Part shown: positions 52,035 to 61,695 of the stretch, one piece after another
Layout of the letters: each line of letters begins with the position of its first letter
How positions within the stretch are numbered: the stretch's first letter is position 1
DNA from: Sediminibacterium sp.
Lineage (GTDB): Bacteria; Bacteroidota; Bacteroidia; Chitinophagales; Chitinophagaceae
Length of the DNA stretch: 64,000 nucleotides
Assembly: GCF_030695065.1 (NCBI RefSeq)
Contig: NZ_JAUYTR010000011.1
Span: forward strand, 434,001 to 498,000
Direction of reading: 5' to 3'
Program-made: the position numbers and the translations under genes
The notes under the pieces: generated by a model
What the model was told of the DNA's origin: nothing
Database searches by the model: none
The model's input: only the letters and a program-made list of their open reading frames with translations

Positions 52035-52934
52035 TTAAACAATATTGGCAATATATTTTTCTTTGTCTTTATGCACTTCAATTGTTGTATGAGTAATTTT
52101 AAATTCGGATGCCAAGTGTTCTTTTATATTACTGACTAAATCTCCTATATCGGCAAAATTTGATTCATCATTCATTATCACATGCACACTCAATGCATTT
52201 ATGCCGGATGTAATTGTCCAGATATGGAGGTCATGCACAGACTGCACATTTGGCCGTTCTGCAATACATTTTTCTACAGCGGCGTAGTTAATATCGGCTG
52301 GTACAGCTTCCAGCAGTATATCTACCGACTCTTTTAATAATCTGAATGTTCGTGGCAAAATAAAAAGTCCAATCAATGCACTCATGATGGGGTCTATATA
52401 CAACCAGCCGGAAGCAAGAATAATAATGCCTGCGATGATTACACCCACTGAACTCAGCATATCACTTACCACTTCAAGAAAAGCGCCTTTAATATTGATG
52501 CTTTCTTTTGAGCCTGCGCTCAGAATTTTCATACCGATTAAATTTATTATCAGGCCACAAAATGCCACAATCAGCATTGGGATGCCTGCCACAGCAGGAG
52601 GGTTTTTAAAGCGCTGCCAGGCTTCAAACAATATATAACCTGATATAAAAATCAAAACAAGGGCATTGGTAAGTGCAGAAAGAATTTCAATCCGGTAGTA
52701 ACCATAAGTTTTCCGGTTATTGCGGGGTTTGGATGTCATCCAGATTGCAAACAGTGCCAGTGCCTGTCCGCCAACATCGGTAAGCATATGTGCTGCATCA
52801 GATAATAGAGCAAGGCTGTTGGAAATAAATCCTACCACTACCTCAATAACAAAATAAGATGCGGTAATAGCAAATACAATCTTTAGAGATTTGTTGTGTT
52901 TCGCTCCTGCAGATGTAGAATTCAGTGATGACAT
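52035..52934 (-). CDS. czcD: Cation diffusion facilitator, CzcD-like
   Basis: A 299-residue zinc/cadmium/cobalt exporter that swaps metal for protons. Six membrane segments; transport-site residues in TM2 (ALLSDAAHMLTDVGG) and TM5 (FLEVVSDMLSSVGV), and a C-terminal cytoplasmic domain with HDLHIWTITSGINALSVHV. The TM5 pattern ExxxD is the usual CzcD form. The His-rich loop between TM4 and TM5 is short here. It is flanked by the MgtC-like and SulP genes on the same strand. Confidence 0.93.
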   Translation of the reverse strand: MSSLNSTSAGAKHNKSLKIVFAITASYFVIEVVVGFISNSLALLSDAAHMLTDVGGQALALFAIWMTSKPRNNRKTYGYYRIEILSALTNALVLIFISGYILFEAWQRFKNPPAVAGIPMLIVAFCGLIINLIGMKILSAGSKESINIKGAFLEVVSDMLSSVGVIIAGIIILASGWLYIDPIMSALIGLFILPRTFRLLKESVDILLEAVPADINYAAVEKCIAERPNVQSVHDLHIWTITSGINALSVHVIMNDESNFADIGDLVSNIKEHLASEFKITHTTIEVHKDKEKYIANIV

Positions 52935-52967
52935 AAAAAAGTATTCTTTTAAAAATGCTCAATAACA

Positions 52968-53441
52968 TTATTCATTTTCTTCATTATCCTCATCGTGATG
53001 ATTATCCAGCATTTTCTTTTTCCAATTAATATACCAATGCTGATGATGCAGTGACAACAGAAAATACAGTGCTACAGCGCCAGCTACTGCTATGATAAAC
53101 ATATTTAAACCAACAGCAACACCTACTGCCGCAGTACACCAAACGGTTGCCGCAGTTGTTAAGCCATGTGATGTACCTGCACTGGCATTGCGGTATATAA
53201 TGCCTGCGCCTAAAAAACCTACCCCTGTAATAATGTTAGCAATTACTCTTGAAGCAGCACCGGCATCGCCAACCAGATGATTGGCAATAGCAGTAAACAA
53301 TGTTGCGCCAATGCAAACTGCAGCGTAAGTTCTTATTCCGGCAGCACTTCCATGCCGCTCCCTGTCTAAACCAATAAATGCACCTAACAGAAACGAAACG
53401 ATAAGTTTGGCAACAATGATTAATTCTACGTTTATGTCCAT
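52968..53441 (-). CDS. MgtC/SapB family membrane protein
   Basis: A 157-residue protein with four membrane segments. LIVSFLLGAFIGLDRERHGSAAGIRTYAAVCIGATLF and IITGVGFLGAGIIYRNASAGTSHGLTTAATVW are the family signature. The C-terminal extra domain of Salmonella MgtC is absent, as in SapB/YhiD types. Roles in Mg homeostasis and ATP synthase control are reported for MgtC; not necessarily shared here. It ends in an acidic/His tail (DNHHDEDNEENE). The CDF gene follows 33 bases downstream. Confidence 0.92.
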   Translation of the reverse strand: MDINVELIIVAKLIVSFLLGAFIGLDRERHGSAAGIRTYAAVCIGATLFTAIANHLVGDAGAASRVIANIITGVGFLGAGIIYRNASAGTSHGLTTAATVWCTAAVGVAVGLNMFIIAVAGAVALYFLLSLHHQHWYINWKKKMLDNHHDEDNEENE

Positions 53442-53492
53442 CGCAATATTCCTTTAAGATGAGTAATAAGTGATAAAATAGTTCTTGAGTAT

Positions 53493-53906
53493 TTATTCAT
53501 TTTGATTTGTTGGTTCCATGTCGTCTGCAGCATTTAAGATCCATTCCTTCGCCAGTTCTTTATCTGCCAAATCAAAATACTTAATCTTTGCTTTTACAAA
53601 GGGTTTCATCACTGAACGCATCCACACTTCCCATTTCTTAACGCCTACAATGGCTATTTTTTCTATATCGTCAGAATGGGTAAATTTTAAATTCACATAA
53701 TTCACTTCAATGATACCATCTTCCCAAAAACCGGCAGCATTTGAAATAAGACAATCATCCATTTCAAAATACCATCTTACCTTCTTACCTGTATGGATAA
53801 TATTGTGGATTAACGGATGAATTTTTTCATAGTCATTAATGCCCAACAGGTCATTTGCTTTTGTGGCAATAATATTTTTTTGTGTAAAAGACAAGACCTG
53901 TAGCAT
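53493..53906 (-). CDS. SpoIIAA-like (STAS-fold) protein
   Basis: A 137-residue cytoplasmic protein. LLGINDYEKIHPLIHNIIHTGKKVRWYFEMDD, and DIEKIAIVGVKKWEVWM, DLADKELAKEWI fit the SpoIIAA-like/DUF3478 family found in metal and stress gene clusters. Function unknown. It lies between the secreted His/Gly-rich protein gene (17 bases upstream) and the MgtC-like gene (51 bases downstream). Confidence 0.85.
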   Translation of the reverse strand: MLQVLSFTQKNIIATKANDLLGINDYEKIHPLIHNIIHTGKKVRWYFEMDDCLISNAAGFWEDGIIEVNYVNLKFTHSDDIEKIAIVGVKKWEVWMRSVMKPFVKAKIKYFDLADKELAKEWILNAADDMEPTNQNE

Positions 53907-53923
53907 TTTCGATTGTTTAAAAA

Positions 53924-54340
53924 TTAATGATGACGACCATGATGTCCACCATAGTAACCGCCATGACGGCCCAAATCAATATGTGTGGTAACTACCGGAT
54001 ACCATAATCCACTATTCCAAAAGTTTCTTCTGCGAACAGGTTTTTCAATATAAACAGTTTGCGGTACCGACTGCTGTACAATTACAGCAGCGGGTTGTTG
54101 CATTGCGGCAGCAAATACATCCTTACTGCCATTTTCATAAACAATCTGACTGATATCTGTTTTGACTGATACATAAACTGGCCCGTTAATATTAGCAGAT
54201 TTATAATACCTTACTTCAGTTGTACCTACTTCGGCTACTTTGCCATTGATGGTTTCACCGGTACGCAAGGTGATAATGTCCTGTGCAAACAGGAAAGATG
54301 CTGATAACAGCATCACTGTAAATGCAAATAACTGTTTCAT
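53924..54340 (-). CDS. Secreted protein with Gly/His-rich C-terminus
   Basis: A 138-residue protein with a signal peptide (MKQLFAFTVMLLSASFLFAQ). DIITLRTGETINGKVAEVGTTEVRYYK is a short beta-rich segment seen in many Bacteroidota exported proteins. The last 15 residues (LGRHGGYYGGHHGRHH) contain six His and could bind divalent metals. Located in the metal region; metal binding is inferred from composition. Confidence 0.8.
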   Translation of the reverse strand: MKQLFAFTVMLLSASFLFAQDIITLRTGETINGKVAEVGTTEVRYYKSANINGPVYVSVKTDISQIVYENGSKDVFAAAMQQPAAVIVQQSVPQTVYIEKPVRRRNFWNSGLWYPVVTTHIDLGRHGGYYGGHHGRHH

Positions 54341-54415
54341 AATTTTAATTTTAAAGTGATGAATTTTATTTTTATATCTAAAATCAAACCCCGATTAAAG
54401 CATGGATAATTTTAT

Positions 54416-55507
54416 TTAAAGCTGCTCTCTGTCAAAACCTATTAATGCTATACCTAAGCCAAAAGAAAAGCCAGAAAACATTGAAGCTGAACCGAATTCA
54501 GTACTGCCAATAGCCCATCTGTATCTTGTTTTACCTGTCAGGTAAAAATCAGGTTCATGATTATTAGAAATTAATTTTACAGAAAGGTCTAAACCTGGCT
54601 CTAACAGAAATTGATAGTTTTCGGCTATTTTTTTCGAAACGTTTCTGTAGCCACGGGAAGTCCTTACTCTTTCTGTAAACGCTTTGTCTCTAAGCATGGA
54701 AATCGTAAGAGCAGTAATCAAGTTTGCACCCAAACGAATATTCTTGTTTTGTACCAGGTCATATTGGTTTATCCAACCAATATCAAGACTGCTAACCTGT
54801 GGTTTAATTACAGAAAATAGAAAAGTATCAGTAATTTTTTTTTGTACCCCGGCCAGGTAAAGCCCTGTCGAAAACTTTTTTGTCGGGAAGTACCTCATTT
54901 CTAAAGCCAACCCCCATAAATCGTTTAATGCTATTTTTGTACCATAGGCATAAAAATCTAAAGCAATGTCATGGCGGCATTTCGCAGTACTTTTTGCAAT
55001 TATGTTATATGTTGCAGAATCTGTATGAAGTTTCAATTGCTCCCTGGAAAAAGAATAAACAGGGGAATCTAAAGTACTGCTAAAATAATATTTTGAGTAT
55101 TTTCCCAGTGTTTTGTACTTGTAAACAGGCGATAGTTCATACAGGGAATAATACCTGCCATCGTATAATCTTAAAGGGTAGTCATCGCTTTTGCGTATTC
55201 CCCAAACCGAATCTGCCTGTACAATATTTTTTGAATTATCCTGGTGTTTAACAAAAATTTTGCCTGAAAAAAAAGCAACTCCAATTTTTTTAATAGACGA
55301 ATCGCAAATGGAATCTAATAGCTGTGAGGAATAGAAAATAACTTTAGGGCATCCTGTTATCGGTTTTTGTGCCACTGCTGTTGTTAATAGCAGGCAACCT
55401 GCTATTAACAAAAATAAACCTACGCTACATAAGCGTATCTTTATATAAAGATGTCCTGTAGGATTTATATTCGCAGTATTGCATTTATGGTTCACCGCAA
55501 TCAGCAT
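54416..55507 (-). CDS. Hypothetical exported protein
   Basis: A 363-residue protein with a hydrophobic segment at about residues 27-45 ending AVAQK, so a signal peptide with a long lead; a later start is possible but no better ATG is close. Strand-rich second half (GTKIALNDLWGLALEMRYFPTKKF, DLSVKLISNNHEPDFYL) suggests a barrel-like outer-membrane protein. No family recognised. It ends the czc gene run, 14 bases after a small lipoprotein gene. Confidence 0.72.
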   Translation of the reverse strand: MLIAVNHKCNTANINPTGHLYIKIRLCSVGLFLLIAGCLLLTTAVAQKPITGCPKVIFYSSQLLDSICDSSIKKIGVAFFSGKIFVKHQDNSKNIVQADSVWGIRKSDDYPLRLYDGRYYSLYELSPVYKYKTLGKYSKYYFSSTLDSPVYSFSREQLKLHTDSATYNIIAKSTAKCRHDIALDFYAYGTKIALNDLWGLALEMRYFPTKKFSTGLYLAGVQKKITDTFLFSVIKPQVSSLDIGWINQYDLVQNKNIRLGANLITALTISMLRDKAFTERVRTSRGYRNVSKKIAENYQFLLEPGLDLSVKLISNNHEPDFYLTGKTRYRWAIGSTEFGSASMFSGFSFGLGIALIGFDREQL

Positions 55508-55521
55508 TGTTATAAGATGAA

Positions 55522-55710
55522 TTATTTTTTCTTTGAGTCCAGTTCATTACCGCCCATTTTCATTCCAATTGTATCTGTCTCCTTTCTTTCCTTATGAGCG
55601 GAATCATGTTTTTCTGGTTGTATCTCCTGCTTGTTTTTATCGCCTGCATTGGTGCAACCACTGCCAACAGTTGTAACTATGATTGCCAGCAGAAATAGTA
55701 TTTTGTACAT
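55522..55710 (-). CDS. Small lipoprotein
   Basis: Start at 55710 gives a 62-residue protein MYKILFLLAIIVTTVGSGCTN with a lipobox-like GSGC; the ATG at 55755 would add 15 residues before the signal. The mature part is a short, highly charged, probably disordered chain (Lys/Glu/His). Similar small lipoproteins occur in other Bacteroidota czc loci; function unknown. It follows the czcB-like gene after 118 bases. Confidence 0.7.
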   Translation of the reverse strand: MYKILFLLAIIVTTVGSGCTNAGDKNKQEIQPEKHDSAHKERKETDTIGMKMGGNELDSKKK

Positions 55711-55828
55711 ACGTAATAATTTTAATTGATAATAATGCTTTGTTTGGGTGGGCACGGAAACCCTGCTACTAACGGTTTTCCATTTTTAAAACGGGACAAC
55801 TAAAGCAGGGCTCCGACCCATCTATGTT

Positions 55829-57046
55829 TTATTCTTCCTCCTCCACATTATTCATCTTTGATAACAAATCATAAGCTCCATTTATCACCACTTTACTGCT
55901 TCTGTCAAAACCTTCCGGCAAAATCACTTCCGTATAACCATTTTCCGAAACACCTGTTGTTACTTCAATTCTCTTAAACGGAATATGTTTTTCCCCGGGG
56001 GCGGCATCTTTACCTTTCTCAGCAGGTGCCTTTTCTTCTTTTACTTCATCAGATGCGATGAATATATATGATTTGCCGGCTGCCTGCACAATTGCTTTAT
56101 CCGGTAGTGCGGTAGTAGTGGCAAGACCTGTCTCTACAATTGCTTTTAAAAATAAACCTGGTAATAAATCCCTGTCTTCTTTCAATAGCCTGCAATGTAC
56201 CCGAACAGTCCTGTCTGTTCCTATTTCCCTTCCAATAAGGCTTATTTCAGCCAGTCTTTCTTTTGTTTCATTATTTAATACAAACCTAACTTTCTGGCCA
56301 GCCTTCAATTTGGGAACATCTTTTTCAAAAACGTTAAGCTCAACGTGCAGTTCACGGGTATCTGCAATTTCCACTAAGGCTTCATTTGCGTTTACATATT
56401 TGCCTGTATTTACTTTTACCTTCGTAACATATCCCGGTGCAGGTGCATAAATATTGCTGCGGCTGCTGAGGTTGCCATTTCCCACTTTGTCGGGATTAAT
56501 ATTTATCAACTGCAGTTTTGACTTAAGCCCCTGCACCCTCGCCACCATACTATTATATTCACTGCTGGCTTTTTGAACTGTTTTTTTTGCATTTACATTT
56601 TCTTTTGCCAATTCCTGTTGCCTTTCCAGTTCCTCTTTAAGGTAACCTAATTGGCTTTTATAATCGAGATAATCCTGCTGCAACTGTATAAATTCAGGAT
56701 TTTCGAGGACTGCAACTACCTGGCCCTGGGAAACAAATTTACCTTCCAGAAGAGGTATGCTTTTTACAATACCTCCGTAGGGCGTTGATACCGTTATTAA
56801 TTGTTGAGGCGGCGCTTCTATGTCGCCTGATGCCCGGATAACACTACTGAGATTTTTTTCCTCAACGGCTCCATATTGGATATTTACCGTTTTAAACTGG
56901 TCTTCCGATAAATCCACCATACCGGCTTCTTCTTTTTTGGGTTCTTCTGGTGCTGCAGCCGCTGCATTTTCTTTGGAAGAGCAGGCAGAGAACAGTACAG
57001 CAGCAAGAAAAAGTATGGCTAATGAACTAAATATTTTTTGTTTCAT
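55829..57046 (-). CDS. czcB: RND efflux periplasmic adaptor, CzcB/CusB-like
   Basis: A 405-residue lipoprotein (AVLFSACSSKEN). Order: barrel/lipoyl halves VSTPYGGIVKSIPLLEGKFVSQGQVVAVLENPEF and APAPGYVTKVKVNTGKYVNANEALVEIADTRELHVELNVFE around a coiled coil (residues 130-190). A charged insert near 335-355 (EEKAPAEKGKDAAPGEKH) precedes the last domain. It joins the RND pump to the outer-membrane channel. It starts 27 bases after the end of the czcA-like gene and belongs to the same operon. Confidence 0.93.
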   Translation of the reverse strand: MKQKIFSSLAILFLAAVLFSACSSKENAAAAAPEEPKKEEAGMVDLSEDQFKTVNIQYGAVEEKNLSSVIRASGDIEAPPQQLITVSTPYGGIVKSIPLLEGKFVSQGQVVAVLENPEFIQLQQDYLDYKSQLGYLKEELERQQELAKENVNAKKTVQKASSEYNSMVARVQGLKSKLQLININPDKVGNGNLSSRSNIYAPAPGYVTKVKVNTGKYVNANEALVEIADTRELHVELNVFEKDVPKLKAGQKVRFVLNNETKERLAEISLIGREIGTDRTVRVHCRLLKEDRDLLPGLFLKAIVETGLATTTALPDKAIVQAAGKSYIFIASDEVKEEKAPAEKGKDAAPGEKHIPFKRIEVTTGVSENGYTEVILPEGFDRSSKVVINGAYDLLSKMNNVEEEE

Positions 57047-57073
57047 GATAATGATTTTTTCCTGTTTTATTTA

Positions 57074-60000
57074 TTAATTGATGCCGGCAATAAATTCGAT
57101 GGCAATGATTGTTTGATTATATTGATTTACTACTTTGGTAAACTCCTGTTTTACCGTTACCGCATTATTTAAAGATTGGGTAAGTTCATAATATCCAATT
57201 TCACCGGCCGTAAATGCTTTTTGCGACTGGCTGATGATGAGGTTAGCCTGTGGCAATGCTGTGTTGCGGTAATAGTTGATTTGAACCCTTTGCTTTTGCA
57301 GTTCACCAAATAATCTTGCCAGTTCTGCATTTAAATTGTATTGGTAATTGGTCAGTTCAGCTTGCCGTTTGGTACTGTTTATTTCGGCAGCTTTTACTTT
57401 TTCCTTTTGTGCTTTGGCAAATATGGGAATGCTGATACCAAGATTTACTCCCTGGAAGCGGCGGCCTGCGCCATAGTACTTATCAACGCCATTTACCGTT
57501 TGATAACCTACTAATGACTGGTTAAAATAACCAACACTGAAATCAGGCTTTAACCTTGATTGCTCCACCGCTTTTTCTTTTTGGGCTATATCAATTTGCT
57601 GCCGGATAAAAACCAGGGTGGGATTAGCTGCAATGGCACTACTATCATAGTTGATGTCAATTAGTTTTTCAATCAATGCAGTATCTGCAATCGCAGTAAC
57701 AGAAGAGTCGGCGGTGAAGACCTTTAAACGGTTCAGTTCAATTTTGTAATCCTCCTCATCGCTTTTTAATTGTGCCCTTATTTCATTTACCCTGCTTTCG
57801 GCATTATAATTTTCCAGGGCATTTGTTTCGCCGGTTTTGTAACGCAAAGCAGAGGCTTTCAATACATTTTCATAAATGGCCAGTAATTCTTTTAGAAGTC
57901 TTATTTCTTCCGTCCAAAACATCAACTGATAATAAGAGGTTTTTGTGTTGGCTGCCAGTTCACTTTGATAAACTTTCAATTGCAGTTCACTGCTTTTGAT
58001 ATTGGCTTCAGAAAGTTTAATCAGGCTCCTGAAGTAAGCCGGGTTAGGTATGCTTTGATTAATAGTGAAATTATTATCATAAGCTATACGGCTGTTATAC
58101 TGACCGAACGTAAGCCCCAGGTTTGTTTTGCCGTAATCTTTCACCGTCTTTTTAAGTTGTTGCTGATAGCCAATATCCAACGTTCCCACTTTTATTATTG
58201 GGTTATTTTTCATAGCGGCTGATACTGCACTATTGAGATTAATGACCGTGTTTGGTTGTTGGGCATTTGCAGCAAATGATGAAGCTAGAAACAGGATAAG
58301 CAATGACGCTAAACCTTTATTCACTTTTGATTTTTTACCTTTTGCGCCTATTTTTTCGAACCATGTATAGAACACCGGCAAAACGACTAACGTAAGAAAG
58401 GTGGCTGTTATCAGTCCGCCAATTACAACTGTCGCTAAGGGTTTTTGTACTTCGGCACCTGAACCTGTAGATAATGCCATTGGCAAGAATCCTAATGACG
58501 CAACTGCTGCCGTCATTAACACCGGTCTTAACCTCACTGACGTTCCTTTTAAAATAATTGAATTGATATCCGTCATACCTTCTTTTTTTAACCTGTTAAA
58601 TTCACTGATAAGTACGATGCCATTTAACACCGCCACCCCAAACAAAGCAATAAAGCCAACGCCTGCCGAAATGCTGAATGGCATGCCCCTGAACCATAAG
58701 GCGAATACGCCGCCGATGGCACTCATAGGGATAGCAGTAAAAATGAGCAGTGAATATTTTATAGAACCGAAAGTGAAAAAAAGCAATAACAGGATTAATG
58801 CTAAGGCTACGGGCACTGCCACCGATAATCTTTTGTTAGCTTCTTCCAGGTTTTTAAACTGTCCGCCATAGGTTATGAAATAACCGGGTGGCATTTTCAC
58901 CTGTTTATCTATTTTTTCCTGCATTTCTTTTACTACAGAAGAAATATCCCTGCCCCTGGTATTGAAGCCTACAATAATTCTTCGCTTGGCATCTTCCCTT
59001 TGTATTTGATTAGGGCCAAGTTCAAGTTTAACTTCTGCAACCTGCTCTAAAGGAATTTGATTGCCATCAGACGCCACAACAAATAATCCTTTCACATCGT
59101 CAATACTTTGGCGGCCCGTTTTTTCAAGACGAACAACCATATCAAATCTTTTTTCACCTTCATATACAATGCCGGCGGCTTCTCCCGCAAAAGCGGCGCT
59201 TATAGTACGGTTTACATCTTCTACATTCAACCCAAACTGAGCTATTTTATCACGGTTCAATTTGATAACAATTTGTGGAAGGCCGGTAACTTGCTCCACA
59301 TATAAATCTTCTGCGCCTTTTACAGTAGGCACAATAACACCGATTTTCTTTGCCAGGTCTGCCAGCACATCTAAATCCTCACCGAATATTTTAATACCCA
59401 CATCCTGGCGTACACCGGATATTAATTCATTAAACCTAAGCTGTATGGGTTGAGAGAGGCCGTAAGAAATACCCGGTATTTTTTCCAATTCTTTCTGCAT
59501 CAGCTCAGCCAGTTCTTCCCGGTTGTGTGCACTTGTCCATTCTTTTTTATCTTTTAATAGTATAGTAATATCGCAGGCTTCAATAGGCATCGGGTCGGTA
59601 GGTATTTCAGAGGCACCTATTTTTCCAATTACTTCTTTTACTTCAGGAAATTTTTTCATCAATAAATCGGAAGCCTGTGTTATTTTATCAATGGTCTGGC
59701 TTAGAGAACTTCCGGTAAGTAATCTTGTTTCTACAGCAAAATCACCTTCTTCCAATGTCGGTATAAATTCACCGCCCAAAGTTTTAAAAATTATCAGGCT
59801 GATGATAAACAGACCAACGGCAATACTAACCACCAACAGTTTCATTTTCAAAGCGCCTTTTATAAGAGGTGTGTAAAGCCTTTGAAAAAACTTCATCATT
59901 TTATCAGAAAGGTTTTCCTTATGACTTATTTTTTTGCTCAACACCAAAGCACTCATCATAGGCACATAAGTGAGAGATAACAAGAATGCACCGAGGATGG

Positions 60001-61447
60001 CAAAGGATACTGTTTGTGCCATTGGGCCAAACATTTTTCCTTCAATGCCAACCAATGCAAGGATAGGCAGGTAAACGATTAATATTATAATTTGGCCAAA
60101 GGCAGCAGAGTTCATCATCTTGCCTGCCGATTTATATACTTCATCGTCCATTTGGTCTTGTGTCAGTCTTCCAGGTTTTCGATGGCCCAACTGATGCATG
60201 GTGGCTTCCACAATAATCACGGCTCCATCTACAATTAATCCAAAATCAATAGCACCCAAACTCATCAGGTTACCGGATACGCCAAACATATTCATAAGGG
60301 CTATTGCAAAAAGCATTGCCAGCGGAATTACGGACGCTACTATCAATCCAGAGCGGATATTGCCAAGGAAAACCACCAATACAAAAATTACAATTAAAGC
60401 TCCTTCAATAAGATTAGTCTTTACTGTGCCAATGGCCCTGCTTACCAAAGCACTTCTGTCTAAGAAAGGCTCAATCACTACTCCTTCCGGCAGGCTTTTT
60501 TGAATTTGAATTATTTTATCTTTTACGCTATTAATAACGATACTGGAATTAGCGCCTTTTAACATTAACACAATACCGCCTACTACTTCTCCTTCGGCAT
60601 TACGGGTAAGCGCCCCGTATTGTGTAGCATGCCCGAGTTGAACAGTTGCTACATCCCTTACGAGTACAGGTATCCCGGCGGGAGTACGGATAACAACAAT
60701 TTTTTCGATGTCTGTAATTGTTTTAATAAATCCTTCGCTTCGGATAAAATAGGCGTTGGGTTTTTTATCAATATATGCACCGCCTGTATTCTGGTTATTT
60801 TTTTCCAGCGCATTGAATATGTCTGCTATTGATAAATTATAGCTGCGCAGCTTATCTGTATTCAGGGCAATCTCATATTGTTTCAATAAGCCGCCGAAAC
60901 TGCTTACATCAGCAATACCTGGTGTTCCTAATAACTGGCGTCTTACAATCCAGTCCTGAATTGTTCGTAATGCCATTGCATCGTACTTGTCTTCAAAACC
61001 TTTTTTAGTATGTAAAACATATTGATAAATTTCGCCCAGGCCGGTTGAAATGGGGGCCATTTCCGGATTACCGATATTATTCGGTATCTGGTTCCTGGCT
61101 TCTACCAGTCGTTCACCAACCTGCTGCCTTGCCCAGTATATATTGGCATCATCATGAAATACTACTGTAACCACTGAGAGACCAAAACGGGAGATGGAAC
61201 GTATCTCTTTTACTTCAGGGATAGTGGCCATCGTTTGTTCTACCGGAAAGGAAATAAGTTGTTCTACTTCCTGTGCCGCCAATGAAGGGCTTAGCGTGAT
61301 AATTTGTACCTGGTTATTTGTAATATCGGGAACAGCATCAATCGGCAATTTTTTAACCGAGTAAACGCCCCAGATAATCAGGGCAAGCGTAAAAAGGCCG
61401 ATTACCAGTTTGTTTTTTATGGAGAATTGAATGATTTTATTAAGCAT
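57074..61447 (-). CDS. czcA: Heavy-metal RND pump CzcA/CusA fused to a TolC-like channel
   Basis: A 1457-residue fusion. Residues 1-1040 form the RND pump: 12 membrane segments, proton-relay pattern in TM4 (AIDFGLIVDGAVIIVEATMH, with Asp, Asp and Glu), and PVLMTAAVASLGFLPMALSTGSGAEVQ. A signal-peptide-like hydrophobic stretch (LLILFLASSFAANAQQP) then leads into a TolC-like domain of about 400 residues (two repeats, SYYQLMFWTEEIRLL, YRNTALPQANLIISQSQKAFTAGEIGYYEL). Pump-channel fusions are known in Bacteroidota, but here the internal secretion-like segment leaves open whether the product is cleaved. It exports divalent (Co, Zn, Cd) or monovalent (Cu, Ag) metal; which is not shown. Confidence 0.94.
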   Translation of the reverse strand: MLNKIIQFSIKNKLVIGLFTLALIIWGVYSVKKLPIDAVPDITNNQVQIITLSPSLAAQEVEQLISFPVEQTMATIPEVKEIRSISRFGLSVVTVVFHDDANIYWARQQVGERLVEARNQIPNNIGNPEMAPISTGLGEIYQYVLHTKKGFEDKYDAMALRTIQDWIVRRQLLGTPGIADVSSFGGLLKQYEIALNTDKLRSYNLSIADIFNALEKNNQNTGGAYIDKKPNAYFIRSEGFIKTITDIEKIVVIRTPAGIPVLVRDVATVQLGHATQYGALTRNAEGEVVGGIVLMLKGANSSIVINSVKDKIIQIQKSLPEGVVIEPFLDRSALVSRAIGTVKTNLIEGALIVIFVLVVFLGNIRSGLIVASVIPLAMLFAIALMNMFGVSGNLMSLGAIDFGLIVDGAVIIVEATMHQLGHRKPGRLTQDQMDDEVYKSAGKMMNSAAFGQIIILIVYLPILALVGIEGKMFGPMAQTVSFAILGAFLLSLTYVPMMSALVLSKKISHKENLSDKMMKFFQRLYTPLIKGALKMKLLVVSIAVGLFIISLIIFKTLGGEFIPTLEEGDFAVETRLLTGSSLSQTIDKITQASDLLMKKFPEVKEVIGKIGASEIPTDPMPIEACDITILLKDKKEWTSAHNREELAELMQKELEKIPGISYGLSQPIQLRFNELISGVRQDVGIKIFGEDLDVLADLAKKIGVIVPTVKGAEDLYVEQVTGLPQIVIKLNRDKIAQFGLNVEDVNRTISAAFAGEAAGIVYEGEKRFDMVVRLEKTGRQSIDDVKGLFVVASDGNQIPLEQVAEVKLELGPNQIQREDAKRRIIVGFNTRGRDISSVVKEMQEKIDKQVKMPPGYFITYGGQFKNLEEANKRLSVAVPVALALILLLLFFTFGSIKYSLLIFTAIPMSAIGGVFALWFRGMPFSISAGVGFIALFGVAVLNGIVLISEFNRLKKEGMTDINSIILKGTSVRLRPVLMTAAVASLGFLPMALSTGSGAEVQKPLATVVIGGLITATFLTLVVLPVFYTWFEKIGAKGKKSKVNKGLASLLILFLASSFAANAQQPNTVINLNSAVSAAMKNNPIIKVGTLDIGYQQQLKKTVKDYGKTNLGLTFGQYNSRIAYDNNFTINQSIPNPAYFRSLIKLSEANIKSSELQLKVYQSELAANTKTSYYQLMFWTEEIRLLKELLAIYENVLKASALRYKTGETNALENYNAESRVNEIRAQLKSDEEDYKIELNRLKVFTADSSVTAIADTALIEKLIDINYDSSAIAANPTLVFIRQQIDIAQKEKAVEQSRLKPDFSVGYFNQSLVGYQTVNGVDKYYGAGRRFQGVNLGISIPIFAKAQKEKVKAAEINSTKRQAELTNYQYNLNAELARLFGELQKQRVQINYYRNTALPQANLIISQSQKAFTAGEIGYYELTQSLNNAVTVKQEFTKVVNQYNQTIIAIEFIAGIN

Positions 61448-61464
61448 ATATTAATTCTGTTTGA

Positions 61465-61608
61465 TTATACATGATACCTGAAAAAGTGAATTGTTCTTTG
61501 AATAATAGCTGCGATAAGTATTGCACATGCCAGTGTTATAAAAATGATTTTGATTGCCCGAAGCCAAAAAGGCTGTTTAGCCATTTTGGACTTTTTACTA
61601 CTTACCAT
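61465..61608 (-). CDS. 47-residue single-helix membrane protein
   Basis: ATG at 61608, stop at 61465, 17 bases before the czcA-like start. A basic start (MVSSKKSKMAKQPFW) and one hydrophobic helix (IIFITLACAILIAAII), basic and aromatic tail. Position directly ahead of the RND pump gene suggests a small pump subunit or a leader peptide. No family recognised. Confidence 0.55.
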   Translation of the reverse strand: MVSSKKSKMAKQPFWLRAIKIIFITLACAILIAAIIQRTIHFFRYHV

Positions 61609-61695
61609 TCTTTTTTAATAAAAAATGATTGAATGAGAAATGCAATACATGCCAATAGATTGGCTATGCAGCAAATTCAAATAAGAAGGAAATAA

